A stretch of 64,000 bases of DNA from CAVTND01 sp963735955 (GTDB taxonomy: Bacteria; Pseudomonadota; Gammaproteobacteria; Burkholderiales; Burkholderiaceae_F): assembly GCA_963735955.1 (NCBI GenBank), contig CAVTND010000002.1, positions 62,001 to 126,000 on the forward strand, in the 5' to 3' direction. Below the pieces are notes generated by a model that was not told where the DNA came from, ran no database searches, and saw only the letters and a list, made by a program, of their open reading frames with translations. Below, one piece after another: positions 16,514 to 27,299 of this stretch (positions are counted from its first letter, which is position 1; each line of letters begins with the position of its first letter). Position numbers and translations under genes: made by a program.

Positions 16514-18304
16514 TCAGGGCGAATCGCTTTCGACGGGCCGCGTTGACCCGCGGTTCGGGTTTCCTGTCTCGCTCTGCAGCTTCTTCTGACCAGAAACACG
16601 ATGCCGCGCCAGGTAATGCGGCGTGCGTGCTTTCGGCAGCTTGTAGACGAAGTGGTAACGCGCGACGTGGTAGCTCGGGTCGAAGCCGTAGAAGTTGAGC
16701 TTCATGCGCGCGAGTTCCTCCTCGCGGTAGCGTTCGAGGGGCTTTGCGGCCTCATCGTGCTCGCGCTCTGCGCGCTTGGCAGCCAGGAGTTCGCGGAAAC
16801 GACGGATCGGCTGCCATCGCCTGCGCACGCGTTCAGGGCGGCGGTGAGGAAGATGCGCGGCTCCTTCTCGAATTGCGCGTCCGCGAGACCGCAGGGCCAC
16901 TGCCTCCTGACCGCCCATCGGCAGGCGCCGCACGGTGATCTCGCGCGCCCTCGCCTCGCCGACACGCCGCGGCAGCAGGTAGGTCCAGTATTCCGACCCG
17001 TAGAGGTTGCCCATCCCCTTGTAGTGCGGATTGAGGACGACGCCATTGCGCAGCCACACGCGGTCCGCGGCCAGCGCGAGGAAGACCCCGCCCGCGCCGG
17101 CATTGCCGCACAGCGCGGCGACGGTCAGCCGGTCGGTCATCGTCACGATCTCGCGCGCCACGTCGTCGATCGCGTTGATGTTCTCCCACGACGCATCCGC
17201 CGTCCGGCCGGTGGCCTCGATCGCGTTCAGGTGGATGCCGTTCGACCAGAAGTCCGGGCCCGCCGGCGAGCAGCAGCACCTTCGCGGGGCGCGATCTGGC
17301 GAAGCGGATCGCCGCGAGCAGCCGCCGACACTGTTCGGTGGACATCGCGCCGTTGTGGAAAGCGAAATGCAGCACGCCGACCTCGCCGTGCTGTTCGTAG
17401 CGGAGCTCGCGCCACGTGGGCCCCGACCTTACTTCGGGCGCGTCGAGCGCGAGCGTCGACTCGGGCACGCCCGCCAGCGCCTCGCCCAGCACCTGCGCGG
17501 CCGGGAGCTTGAGCGTGGGCTCGTCGCCTTCGGGCATCGCCCTGAGGTGCGTGATCCAGACGGCACCGTCGATCGTTGCGCGCAGGATCGCCCCATCGCG
17601 CGTGGCGATCACCGCGCCCGGCAACTGGACCGCGCAGCGTCGCTTCTTCATGCGCGCCGAAGAGATACACATCTCGTCCCAGCACCTTGTCGCGCACGCC
17701 GGGGAAGCCATCGGCGGCGTGGATCTTGCGCAGCACTGTCTGCGTGTCGTCGCGCGCCCAGTCGATGGCGCGGTCCGCCTGCTTCATCACGGCGACGAGA
17801 TCTCCCACTGGCTACCGCGCCGAGATCCGACGCCGGACACGGACGCGCCCCGCGCGCAAGCTTGTCCAGCGCCTCGCGCACGCAGACGACCGCGGCTTCG
17901 GTCACCTCGCGGCGATACAGGCTGCTCTTGGGGGCGAGGCGCATCGGGAATTTCGCATGGGCCCACACCGGACCCGCGTCCATCTCGGCCACGGCCTGCA
18001 GCACCGTGACGCCCCACTCGCGCTCGCCCTCCTGGATCGCCCAGTCCAGCGACGAGGGCCCGCGGTCGCCTGGCGGGCCGGGGTGCACGATCAGGCACGG
18101 AGTGCGCGACCAGACATCTTCGGCAATGGCGCGCTTCAGGAAGGGAGCCACGATCACGTCCGGCTTCGCGAGCGCCACCGCCTCGCGCGTGACCGCGTCG
18201 TTCACGTCGAACTCGATCGCCACCTCGTGGCCCGCATCGGCAAGCTCGACGAAGAGGCGCTGCGCGAGCGCGTTGAAGGCGTGGGTCAGGAACAGGACTT
18301 TCAT
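16514..18304 (-). CDS. hypX: Hydrogenase maturation factor HypX/HoxX (CO-forming), several frameshifts
   Basis: HypX supplies the CO ligand of the NiFe site under oxic conditions. The N-terminal formyl-THF-binding domain is intact: MKVLFLTHAFNALAQRLF, then VIVAPFLKRAIAEDVW and the motif CLIVHPGPPGDRGPSSLDWA. The C-terminal enoyl-CoA-hydratase-like domain shows CGNAGAGGVFLALAADRVW and NPHYKGMGNLYGSEYWTYLLP, then the characteristic ending YHVARYHFVYKLPKARTP. Indels near 17840, 17640, 17250 and 16880 split it between frames; the repaired length is about 595 residues. It is the last gene of the hup-hyp locus. Confidence 0.92.
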
Positions 18305-18325
18305 GCTTCAACCTTCCTTATCCGC

Positions 18326-19377
18326 TCAACAGATGCGCGGAAGCTGCTCGCCCGCCAGCCAATCGACCATGCGCCGCCCGCCGAAGCCGGTCTTCATCTG
18401 CACGAAGTGGTGCGCGATCGGCGACAACGTGGCCGATGAGCGCGCCATCGCGGCCCAGCGGATGCGGGCGCATCGCCTCCAGCACCTTGTCGGCATCTTC
18501 GGCGGCGCAGATGGCGACGAGCTTGCCTTCGTTGGCGACATACAGCGGATCGAGCCCGAGGAACTCGCACGCGGCCGCAACCTCTGGCTTCACCGGTATT
18601 GCACGTCTCCGTTAGGCGCATGCCCACCTTCGACTGGCGCGCGATCTCGTTCAGCGTCGTCGCCAGCCCGCCGCGCGTCGGATCGCGCAGGCAGTGGATG
18701 CCGGGAACCGCCTCGATCATCTGCGCCACCAGCGTGTGCAGCGCCGCGGTGTCGGAGCGGATCGTCGTCTCGAACGTCAGGTTCTCGCGCAGCGACATGA
18801 TCGCGACGCCATGGTCGCCCATCGTCCCGGAGACGAGGATCGCGTCGCCCGCACGCGCGCGGTCGCCCGAGATCTCGATGCCGTCGGCCACGACGCCGAC
18901 TCCGGTGGTGTTGATGAAGACGCCGTCGCCCTTGCCCTTCTCGACCACCTTGGTGTCGCCGGTCACGATCGGCACGCCCGCCGCGCGCGCAGCCGCCGCC
19001 ATCGATTCGACGATGCGCTTCAGGTCCGCGAGCGGAAAGCCCTCTTCGAGGATGAAGCCCGCGGTGAGGTAGAGCGGCTGCGCGCCCGCCATCGCGACAT
19101 CGTTGACGGTGCCGTGCACCGACAGGCAGCCGATGTCGCCGCCGGGGAAGAAAAGCGGCGAGACCACGTGGCTGTCGGTGGCGACCACCAGCCGTCCGCG
19201 CGGCATCGGCAGGCGCGCCTGGTCGTTCATTTCGCCCAGCCACTGGTTGTCGAAGGCGGCGACGAAGAGCTCTTCGACCAGTTGCGCCATGGCGCGCCCG
19301 CCGCCGCCGTGGGTCATGTCGACGACACCGCGCTTGAAGTCGACCGGGCGGACGTAGTCCTTGCGCACGGACTTCAT
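18326..19377 (-). CDS. hypE: Hydrogenase maturation factor HypE
   Basis: HypE dehydrates a thiocarbamoyl group on its C-terminal cysteine to thiocyanate, the source of the CN- ligands. The opening DMTHGGGGRAMAQLVEELF and the ATP-binding segment VATDSHVVSPLFFPGGDIG are intact. The protein ends exactly in PRIC with the modified terminal Cys, in the frame stopping at 18326. Frameshifts near 18600 and 18425 interrupt the last third. Its ATG overlaps the hypD stop (ATGA). Confidence 0.95.
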
Positions 19378-20551
19378 TCGGCGACCACTTCGGCGGCGAC
19401 CTCGGCGGCACTCTCGACAGTGCGGTCGGAGTAGCGGCCGTAGGTGTAGTGCGCGGCGCACGCGCCTTCCGAGGACACCATGCAGGAGCCGATCGGCGTC
19501 TCCGGCGTGCAGACCGTGCCGAAGACCTTGCAGTCGAGTGGGCCTCTTCACGCCGCGCAGGATCGCGCCGCACTCGCACGCCTTGTTGTCGGGCACCGAG
19601 CGCTGCAGCACGTCGAAGCGGCGCTCGGCGTCGAAGGCGCGCCATTCGTCCTTCAGCTTGAGCGCGCTGTAGGGCACCTTGCCCAGGCCGCGCCACTCGA
19701 AGGCGCGGCGCAGCTCGAAGACGTCGGCGACCAGCGCCTTGGCCTTCTGCGTTGCCGCTCGCGCGTCACCGCGCGGGTGAATTCGTTCTCGACCTCGGCG
19801 CGGCCCTCGTTCACCTGCCGCACCAGCATGAGGATGGCCTGGATCACGTCGAGCGGCTCGAAGCCGGCGATGACGACGGGCTTCGCGTACTCCTCGGCGA
19901 AGTATTCGTAGGGCTGGCTGCCGATGATGGTCGAGACGTGCGCCGGGCCGACGAAGCCGTCGATCACGACCGTGCCGAGGTCGCGCACTTCGGGCGACTC
20001 GAGGATGTGGGCGATGGCCGACGGCGTGAGGACGTGGTTGCAGAAGACGCTGAAGTTGTTGAGGCCGAGCGCGGCGGCCTGCTGCACCACCAGCGCCGTG
20101 GGCGGCGTGGTGGTCTCGAAGCCGATCGCGAGGAACACCACCTCACGCGCCGGCTCCTCGACGGCGATGCGCAGCGCGTCCGCGGCCGAGTAGACCATGC
20201 GGATGTCCGCGCCCTGCGCCTTGGCCTTCATCAGCGACAGGCCGCCCGAGGCCGGCACGCGCATCGTGTCGGCGTAGGTGCACGAGCACCGCTTTGTGGC
20301 GGATCGCGAGGTCGATCGCCGCGTCGATGCGACCGATCGGCAGCACGCAGACCGGGCAGCCAGGTCCGTGCACCATCGACCACGTTGGGCGGCAGCAGGT
20401 CCTTCACGCCGTAGCGCGAGATTGCATGCGTGTGGCCGCCGCAGAACTCCATGAAGTGGTACTGGCGCGCGCCGGATCGGCCTCCTCGCGGATGCGCGCG
20501 GCGATCCGTCTTCGCCAGGTCGCCGTCGCGGAATTCGTCGACGTATTTCAT
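19374..20551 (-). CDS. hypD: Hydrogenase maturation factor HypD, several frameshifts
   Basis: Iron-sulfur scaffold that, with HypC, assembles Fe(CN)2CO. Recognisable in pieces: the start MKYVDEFRDGDLA, then FMEFCGGHTHAISRYG with the essential Cys, a GPGCPVC segment near 20355, GFETTTPPTALVVQQA, the stretch FCNHVLTPSAI, and C-terminal cluster cysteines in ACECGAILRGVKRP. Indels near 20470, 20375, 20285, 19758 and 19540 scatter these over three frames. Start and stop overlap hypC and hypE by 4 nt. Confidence 0.93.
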
Positions 20552-20765
20552 GCGGCATCCAGGCCGGCGAACAGTTCGAGGGTTTTCTTGGCCTCAGCGG
20601 GGTCGAGCTTCTGCAGCGCGTAGCCGACGTGGACGATCACGTAGTCGCCCACCGCGACGTTCTCGACGAGCGCCAGCGAGATTTCCTTGCGTACGCCGCC
20701 CAGGTCGATGATCGCGAGCTCATCGCTGCGCAGTTCGACGACCTGGCCGGAAGGGCGAGGCACAT
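20548..20765 (-). CDS. hypC: Hydrogenase maturation chaperone HypC
   Basis: Small iron-ligand carrier. The ATG at 20765 gives MCLALP with the essential Cys2. One base is missing near 20750; after it the frame continues GQVVELRSDELAIIDLGG to DYVIVHVGYALQKLDPAEA, the classic HypC body. The repaired length is about 72 residues. The stop overlaps the hypD start. Confidence 0.92.
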
Positions 20766-20766
20766 G

Positions 20767-23110
20767 TCAGGACATCCTCTCGATCGCGACCCACGCCTGC
20801 CCGAGCGCGATGCCGCCGTCGTTGGCCGGCGCCTGGCGCGCCTCGAGGACGGTCAGGCCCAGAGCCGCGAGACGGCGTGCGACAGCCCCGCGAAAGGATG
20901 GCGTTCACGAAGCAGCCGCCACCGAGCGCGACGGTCGCAATGCCCTCGCGCGCAGCTGCCGCGCTGACCCATTCGGCGAGCGCCTCGATCGAGCGTCGCG
21001 TGGAACAGCGCGGCGCCGAAGCCCGCGTTGTGCAGGTCGGCCAGCCGCTCGGCGAGCGGCAGCAGGTCAAGATTGCCGTCCGCGTCAATGCTGAACGCGG
21101 AGCGGTCGGGCTCGACCGCCCCATGCGCCTGGGCGAGCGCCTCGAGCTGCATCGCCGCCTGGCCTTCGAATGCGTTCATCTCACGCACGCCGAGCAGCGC
21201 GGCAGCGCCATCGAACCAGCGCCCGGCCGAAGACGTCTCCGGGCAGTTCACGCGTTTCGCCAGCATGTCGGCAACCGATGCCGCGGCCTGTCGCGGAAAG
21301 CGGCTCGGCGATCTGTTCGTTCGCGGCCCATCGCATGCAGGAGCGATGCGGCCACGCGCCATGGCTCGCGCGCCGCGCGGTCGCCGCCGGGAAGCTGAAG
21401 GCGGCCGCAGGTGCCCGAGCCGCGGGAAGTCGCCCCGCTCCACGCGCAGCAGCTCCCCGCCCCACGCGGTGCCGTCGGTTCCAAGGCCCACGCCGTCGAG
21501 CGCGACCCCGATCACCGGGTCGGTCGACTGCCATGCTCCGCGCACACCGCGGCGATGTGCGCGTGGTGGTGCTGGACGGCGATGGCCGGAAGGCCGCGCT
21601 CGCGCGGCGAAGCTGCGCCGCGAACCGCGTGCTGTAGAAGTCCGGATGCAGGTCGTGCGCGCAGGCGACGGGCTCGACCTCGAGGATCTCGAGCAGGTGC
21701 TGCACGGCTTCGTCGAGCGCTTCGCAGCTCGCGGCGTTGTCGAGATCGCCGATGTGCGGCGACAGGAAAGCCTCGTCGCCGCGCGTCACGCACACCGTGT
21801 TCTTGAGCCAGGCGCCGGTCGCGAGCACCGGGGGACCGGTGCGCGGCAGGCGGATCGCCCGCGGCGTGAAGCCGCGCGCGCGGCGCACGAAGGCCGGACC
21901 GTCGGGCGCGGGACGCACGACGCTGTCGTCGCAGCGCGCGCAGATGTCGCGGTCGTGGACGACGAAGGCATCGGCGATGCCGGAGAGCCGCCGCACCGCC
22001 TCGTCGTTGCCGGTGACCAGCGGCTCGCCGCCCGGATTGGCGCTCGTCATGACCAGCACCAGCGCCTGAGGCTCGTGAGCCACGCCGTCCGCCCGCGCGC
22101 CGCTTGCTGCGAAGAAGAGCAGGTGGTGCAGCGGCGTGTACGGGAAGCATCGCGCCCGAGCGTCGAGGCGCCGGGTGCCACGCCCGGAACGCCGCGTCGC
22201 ATCCGGGGCGCTTGTCGAGGAGGACGATGGGACGCTCGCGCGACTCGAGCAGCGCGCGCGCGCTCGTCGTCGACGTGCGCGAACGGCGCGATGCGAGGCG
22301 ACGTTCGCGAACATCACGGCGAAGGGCTTTTCCTCGCGCCCCTTGGCGGCGCGCAGGCTCGCGACCGCTTCGGCGTTGCGCGCGTCGCACGCCAGGTGGA
22401 AGCCGCCGAGGCCCTTCAGCGCCGACGAGCTCGCCGCGCTCGATCAGGCGCAAGGCCGCGGCGACGACATCCGGCTTCGGCTTAGCGCCGCGCCGTCGGC
22501 GCGCAGCAGCGTGAGCCGGGGACCGCAGACGGGGCAGGCATTGGGTTGCGCATGGAAGCGCCGGTCGAGCGGATCGCGGTATTCGCGCTCGCACGCCGGA
22601 CACATCGCGAAGGGCGCCATCGTCGTGCCCGGCCGGTCGTACGGGAACGCGTTGCGTGATGGTGAAGCGCGGCCCGCAATGGGTGCAGTTGGTGAACGGA
22701 TAGCGGTAGCGCCGGTCCGCGGGATCGAACAGCTCGGCGAGGCACTCGGGGCAGGTGGCCGCATCGGGCGTGACGGGCGTGGCCGCCGCGCCCGCCGCGG
22801 CTCGACTGCGATGGTGAAGCCGCTGCGTCGCTTCGAGCGGCCGCGAGTCTCGCGCTCGACGCGCTCGACGCGCGCGAGCGGCGGAGCGTCGCAGGCCAGG
22901 CGGCGCGCGAACGCCTCCAGCCGCGTGCGGCTCGCCCTGCACCTCGACCAGCACGCCCTCGGCGTCGTTCAGCACCCAGCCGTCGAGCTCGAGCTCGCAG
23001 CGCGAGGCGATAGACGAAGGGACGGAAGCCCACGCCCTGCACCGTGCCGCGCACGCGAACGCGCCGGCGCTCGCGGACGCGGGTCGGGGCGAGCACGGAG
23101 CGTCCGCCAT
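20767..23110 (-). CDS. hypF: Carbamoyltransferase HypF, many frameshifts
   Basis: Makes carbamoyl-AMP and transfers the carbamoyl group to HypE. Domains in order: acylphosphatase-like N-terminus (VRVRGTVQGVGFRPFVYRLA in one frame); two zinc-finger modules (CPECLAELFDPADRRYRYP and CPVCGPRLTL); a YrdC-like domain; and a Kae1-like domain ending in a segment resembling LALGGGCFVN. No frame runs more than a few hundred bases, because indels occur throughout. The repaired length is about 780 residues, as usual. It starts at ATG 23110; the stop at 20767 overlaps the hypC leader. Confidence 0.92.
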
Positions 23111-23117
23111 GCCGGTG

Positions 23118-23965
23118 TCAGGCTGTCGTGGCCACGCGGACCCCGACGCCTCGACCGTGCGCCTGCCGTTCGCGCGCGTCGCGCGCACCTTCGCGCACCC
23201 AGTCGAGCCAGGCCGCCATGCCCTCGCCCGTCGTCGCGGACAGGCGCAGCACCTCGATCGACGGGTTCACGCGCCGCGCGTTGGCCTCGCAAAGGTCGGC
23301 GTCGAACTCGAGGTACGGCAGCAGGTCGCACTTGTTGAGGAGCATGAGGCTCGGCGGCGGCGAACATGTCGGGGTACTTGAGCGGCTTGTCCTCGCCCTC
23401 GGTGACCGACAGCACCACCACCTTGTGCGCCTCGCCGAGGTCGAACGCCGGCGGGACAGACCAGGTTGCCGACGTTCTCGATCATCACCACGCTGTCGTC
23501 GGCGGGCTCGAGGTGCTCGAGCGCGTGGCCGACCATGTGCGCGTCGAGGTGGCAGCCCTTGCCGGTGTTGATCTGCACCGCGCGGCGCGCCGGTGGCGCG
23601 GATGCGGTCGGCGTCGTGCGAGGTCTGCTGGTCGCCTTCGATCACGGCGATCGCCGGGCTCGCCCTGCAGGCGGCTGATGGTCTCGACCAGCAGCGTGGT
23701 CTTGCCCGAGCCGGGGCTGGACACCAGGTTCAGCGCGAAGATGCCGTGCTCGGCGAAGCGCCGGCGATTGGCGCGCGGCCTCGGCGTCGTTCGCCGCGAG
23801 GATGTCGCGCTCGATCGTCACCGCGCGCGAAGGGGCGAGCAGGTGGTCGTGCGAATGCAGCGCGTGATCGTGGCCGGCGTCGTGCGGATGCGCATGCTCG
23901 TGGCATGCACGTGCCCTGCCGTCGACCCTCACCTCGTCCGTCCCGCAACCGCATGTCGTGCACAT
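23118..23965 (-). CDS. hypB: Nickel-incorporation GTPase HypB, frameshifted
   Basis: Metallochaperone GTPase. The N-terminus MCTTCGCG carries the high-affinity nickel motif, followed by a His-rich stretch (CHEHAHPHDAGHDHALHSHDH) that may store nickel. The GTPase parts appear in shifted frames: SSPGSGKTTLLVETI (P-loop), QINTGKGCHLDAHMVGHAL and the NKCDLLPYLEFD specificity motif. At least four indels lie between 23780 and 23270. Positioned between hypA and hypF. Confidence 0.93.
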
Positions 23966-23983
23966 CGGCGTTCTCCCTTGCCC

Positions 23984-24328
23984 CTATGCGACTTCCAGTT
24001 CCTTCACCCGCATCTCGGTCCCGCCGCTCACCTGCAACTGGCTGACCGCCGCAGCGCGGGCACGGGTCCACGCGCGAAGCGCAGCGGCACGCTCGCACAG
24101 CAGCCGAAGCACCACGCCTGCCCGGGCGTCTCGTCGATCTCGAGCCGCGCGCCGTTCGGCCACGCTGCCGCGCACCACCGACTCGAAACAGAAGCGCAGC
24201 GCCCGCGTCTCCACCGCGGCGAGCTGGCCGATCTCCAGGCGCACCGCGCGCACCGCGCGGATGCCTTCGCGCCGCGCCGTCTCCTCGACGATGCCCAGCA
24301 CGCCCTCGGCGATCGACATCTCATGCAT
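23984..24328 (-). CDS. hypA: Hydrogenase nickel-insertion protein HypA
   Basis: Nickel chaperone. MHEMSIAEGVLGIVEETAR contains the nickel-binding His2, and IGQLAAVETRALRFCFESVV follows. The zinc site is seen over two frames: GQAWCFGC and PCPRCG, an unusual run of three close Cys residues at the first half. The end GGTEMRVKELEVA is standard. Indels near 24155 and 24070 break the frame; the repaired length is about 114 residues. Starts at ATG 24328, overlapping the hupK stop by 8 nt. Confidence 0.93.
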   Translation of the reverse strand: MHEMSIAEGVLGIVEETARREGIRAVRAVRLEIGQLAAVETRALRFCFESVVRGSVAERRAARDRRDARAGVVLRLLCERAAALRAWTRARAAAVSQLQVSGGTEMRVKELEVA

Positions 24329-25447
24329 GGCCGACCTCCAGCCGCCAGGCCACGCACGGGTCGAGCGACGACACGATCCAGCCCGCCGGCGCGCCGCAAT
24401 GCGCTTCAGTCGTGGCCGGCGCAGGCCGCGCAGTCCGCCGCGACGAAGCGCGCCGCGCGGATGGAAGTTCCATTCGGTGGGCGCGACGATCCGGTAGCGC
24501 GCGACGCGCGCGGTGTCGCCGACGTTGCGGCCGCCATCTGCGCATTCGATCAGATGCAGCACCGCGCCGCGCGCGGTTTCCACCCAGCCCAGGCCGCGGC
24601 CGTCGCCCAGCGCGCGGCGTCCGGCGATCGGCGTGCCAAAGCCGCGGCCGATCACGATGCGAGCGAGTTCGGTCAGGCGTGCGACCAGCCTCGTCAGCGT
24701 GCCGTGCCCGTACGCGCGAATTGCGGCCGCGACGCGAGGCACGTGCTGTGCGCGCGCGAGCGCGCCGGTTTCAGCTGCCTGGCCGGCCCAATGCGGCGCG
24801 CGCTCGAACTGCGGATCGAGGAACAGGCTTGCGGTGACAGTCTCGAATGTGGCCTCGTTGGCGAACGAGGGCAGCAAGGGTGTGACGCTGGCACCCTGAC
24901 GCGGGTTGTCCTGAAACACTGCGCACAATAATTGCGCGGCAGGCGTGCGCGCGGCGTCGAGCCAGCGCTCAAGTGCGAGCAGGTCTGCGTCGAGCCACGA
25001 CTCGCAGGCCTCGCCCAGCAGTTCGCGTTCGATCACGGCGCGCAACGCGGTGCGGTCGTTGTTCGCGAGCGCGCCGCGCACGCGAACCAGCGTGTCGGCA
25101 TCAGGTTCCGTGCCCAGCGCGCGGCGCCAATCGATCAATGCACGCCACAGCGTGTCAAACGCGACTTCGGCGTACAACGCCGGCTCGAGCGCGGCGACAT
25201 GTTGCGTCGACATGGTGTCGGCGCGCGGTGTGGATTCGGCGCAGGCGGTGGCCGCCAGTTGCGCGGCCACCGCCTGCGCGCGTCCGCAGATCGAATACAG
25301 GCGCGGCACGAGCGCCACGGCGTCGCCGACCGATTTGCCGCTGAGCACGCGTCCGGCCACGGCGGGCCGCGTCGAGTCGATGCCCACGGCGGCAACGGCG
25401 CCATCGCGCACGTCGATGCGAACGGTGATGTCGCCTTCGATGCTCAT
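24321..25447 (-). CDS. hupK: Hydrogenase accessory protein HupK/HoxV (large-subunit-like scaffold)
   Basis: Distant relative of the hydrogenase large subunit, thought to act as scaffold for Fe(CN)2CO delivery. It starts MSIEGDITVRIDVRDG at 25447, with an N-terminal region like the large subunit (RVLSGKSVGDAVALVPRLYSICG). Near the end are EWNFHPRG and SLDPCVAWRLEV, a decayed DPCxxC motif with only one Cys, so it could not hold a NiFe centre alone. A frameshift near 24395 separates these two motifs. It overlaps hypA by 8 nt. Confidence 0.88.
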
Positions 25448-25454
25448 GCGCCGC

Positions 25455-26117
25455 TCATGTCCTATCCGCGGCGGCGTCGGGAGCCTTGGGTTCGCGCCCA
25501 GACCAGCGCCCGCGCAGGAAGTCCCGCTTGGACACCACCACGTCCGTGGCTGCCGCCTCACCGCTGCGTTCGATCTCGGCTTGTTCGCGTTCGAGTTTCT
25601 CGGCTGTCGCCGCCGCGTCCTGCTGCAGCGTGACGGGTACGGGACCGATCGCGATGTCAGTGGCCTCGACGTTGCCCTTGTCGAACAGCGCGGTAAGGCA
25701 GGCCAGCGCCGTTGCCTGCGCGCCGGCCTGATCGGCGAACTCGAACATCGGCGAGAACAGCGAACACATCAGCGTTTCGCCGTGCCGGCCATCGCCGAGC
25801 AACGCTTCGCGGCCGAAGATGAATTCGAAGCGGCCCGCGGGGAAAAAATGCGCCGCCTTCTCGCCGATGCGCAGTCGCGGCCATTGCGTCGGATCGGCCT
25901 CGGTGAGCACGAGGTTCATGCACCAGGGCGTCACCAGCACGCCGAGCCAGAACCCCTGCCAGCGGCGAAAGCCCACCGTCTCGACGCCGAGCGCGCCATT
26001 GAGGATCGGAATGCCCTCCATGCGCGTGCGGCGAATCGTCTCGTACGCTTGTGCGAGTGCCGCCGACGGGTCGGGCCGCACCGGGGCGTCCGGTGGTTCA
26101 ACGGTGGTCGTCACCAT
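25455..26117 (-). CDS. hupJ: [NiFe]-hydrogenase assembly chaperone HupJ/HoxT (HybE family)
   Basis: Assembly chaperone of about 220 residues with the HybE-family core: MEGIPILNGALGVETVGFRRW, then GVLVTPWCMNLVL and FPAGRFEFIFG. The C-terminal third is a charged linker plus SKRDFLRGRW, a tail containing a twin-Arg-free RDFLRGR motif. Start ATG 26117 is chosen because the upstream ORF extension lies in the hupI region. Transcribed between hupI and hupK. Confidence 0.9.
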   Translation of the reverse strand: MVTTTVEPPDAPVRPDPSAALAQAYETIRRTRMEGIPILNGALGVETVGFRRWQGFWLGVLVTPWCMNLVLTEADPTQWPRLRIGEKAAHFFPAGRFEFIFGREALLGDGRHGETLMCSLFSPMFEFADQAGAQATALACLTALFDKGNVEATDIAIGPVPVTLQQDAAATAEKLEREQAEIERSGEAAATDVVVSKRDFLRGRWSGREPKAPDAAADRT

Positions 26118-26137
26118 CTCATCGATCCTGTGCCAGT

Positions 26138-26353
26138 TCAATCGCGGATCGGCAAGAATCCCGACTTCTCGCTGGTGCAGTTCGGGCACGACCAGTGCTG
26201 CGGCAACTCGGCGAACGGTGTGCCGGGGGGGATCTGCCACACCGGATCGCCCTCGGCCGGGTCGAACACGTGCCAGCAGATCTTGCATTCGAGCCGGGTC
26301 TCGGGCGGCAGCTTCGAAAGGTCCACCGAACCGAAGTTCTCGAACGTGTTCAT
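26138..26353 (-). CDS. hupI: Rubredoxin HupI/HoxR
   Basis: Rubredoxin-type iron protein of 71 residues with two CxxC pairs, CKICWHVFDPAEGDP and WSCPNCTSEKSGF. Homologues in oxygen-tolerant hydrogenase clusters help protect or assemble the iron-sulfur clusters of the small subunit under oxygen. ATG 26353 overlaps the hupH stop (ATGA). No frameshift. Confidence 0.95.
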   Translation of the reverse strand: MNTFENFGSVDLSKLPPETRLECKICWHVFDPAEGDPVWQIPPGTPFAELPQHWSCPNCTSEKSGFLPIRD

Positions 26354-27237
26354 GACGGCTGCGTGGTGCACGATTCATCGAGCCACGCAATCAGTTCGAC
26401 GATGCGCGTATGGCTGTCCGCTATGTCGTCATCCGAGGCCAGCGCGACCTCCGGCAGGTCGACGATCTCGATCGTGTTCAGGATCATCGTCTGCATGCTG
26501 TTGAAGTACTGCACGCGCCACACGTCGCGCGTGCCGGTTGAGGTCACGCGGCAGTTGCCGAAGCTCTTCGACATGATGGCCACCGGGCCGACAGGCAGCG
26601 CGAGGTTCAGCACGCTGTGGTCTTCCGGCGTCAGCGGCAGCAGCGACAGATTGATCACATGCGCAGGGCCGGTTGCGTGCCCGTTGCTGCGGTTGGCGCG
26701 GCGTCGCACGTTTTCACGGATCTCGGTCAGCAATGCCGGCGAGTTCATCGCGCCCGCGGGCACATTGACAGGCGGCAGCGTCCCGGCCGCGGCGCTGCGC
26801 GCGATGTCCAGAACGATCTGCGGGATCGGGCCGGCCACCAGTTCATCAGCGACGAGCGCGCCGTTGGTGCCATAGCGCAACACGCGCCAAACGCCTGCGA
26901 ACACGGATTCCTGAATGCGGATTTCGCTGTCTGTGCGCAGCCTGATGCTGACCTCGCCACTGCCCAGCACTTCATTCAGTGCATCGATCGCCGCGGGGTC
27001 GAGGTGCAGCAGGCTCGACGCGGGATGACCAGCGCCGTCCCAATGCGCCATCTTGCGCGCGAACTTGTCGAGGACCTTGCGCACGAGGGTGAGCGCCTGC
27101 GGATCGGCCTGCTCCGGCACCTGCGGCATCACGTAGGTCGACAGCGTTGACGGCAGGGGAAGGAAATTCAGCGGTTCGTCTTCGGGCGGCTGCGAGCCCG
27201 GGCCGACCATGCGAACCGGGGCGGGGAACGGTTTCAT
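26350..27237 (-). CDS. hupH: Hydrogenase expression/formation protein HupH/HoxQ (HyaF family)
   Basis: Small-subunit maturation factor of about 295 residues. Motifs: MPQVPEQADPQAL, LGSGEVSIRL, then IQESVFAGVWRV and the C-terminal QYFNSMQTMILNTIEIVDLPEVA, a strong family signature. ATG 27237 starts MKPFPAPVRMVG. The 62-nt gap to hupG is the largest in this part of the operon. It works with HupG to prepare the small subunit before Tat export (family knowledge). Confidence 0.94.
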   Translation of the reverse strand: MKPFPAPVRMVGPGSQPPEDEPLNFLPLPSTLSTYVMPQVPEQADPQALTLVRKVLDKFARKMAHWDGAGHPASSLLHLDPAAIDALNEVLGSGEVSIRLRTDSEIRIQESVFAGVWRVLRYGTNGALVADELVAGPIPQIVLDIARSAAAGTLPPVNVPAGAMNSPALLTEIRENVRRRANRSNGHATGPAHVINLSLLPLTPEDHSVLNLALPVGPVAIMSKSFGNCRVTSTGTRDVWRVQYFNSMQTMILNTIEIVDLPEVALASDDDIADSHTRIVELIAWLDESCTTQPS

Positions 27238-27299
27238 TGCTGGTCCTTCGCGTGCGTAATGCAATGGGTGGCGGGCGATGGGCGATCGTCCAACAGTGG

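Noticed and set aside
18326..23965. Interpretation of the hyp genes as pseudogenes
   Set aside because: All catalytic motifs survive in shifted frames and the breaks are single-base indels shared with essential genes elsewhere, so sequence error is more likely.
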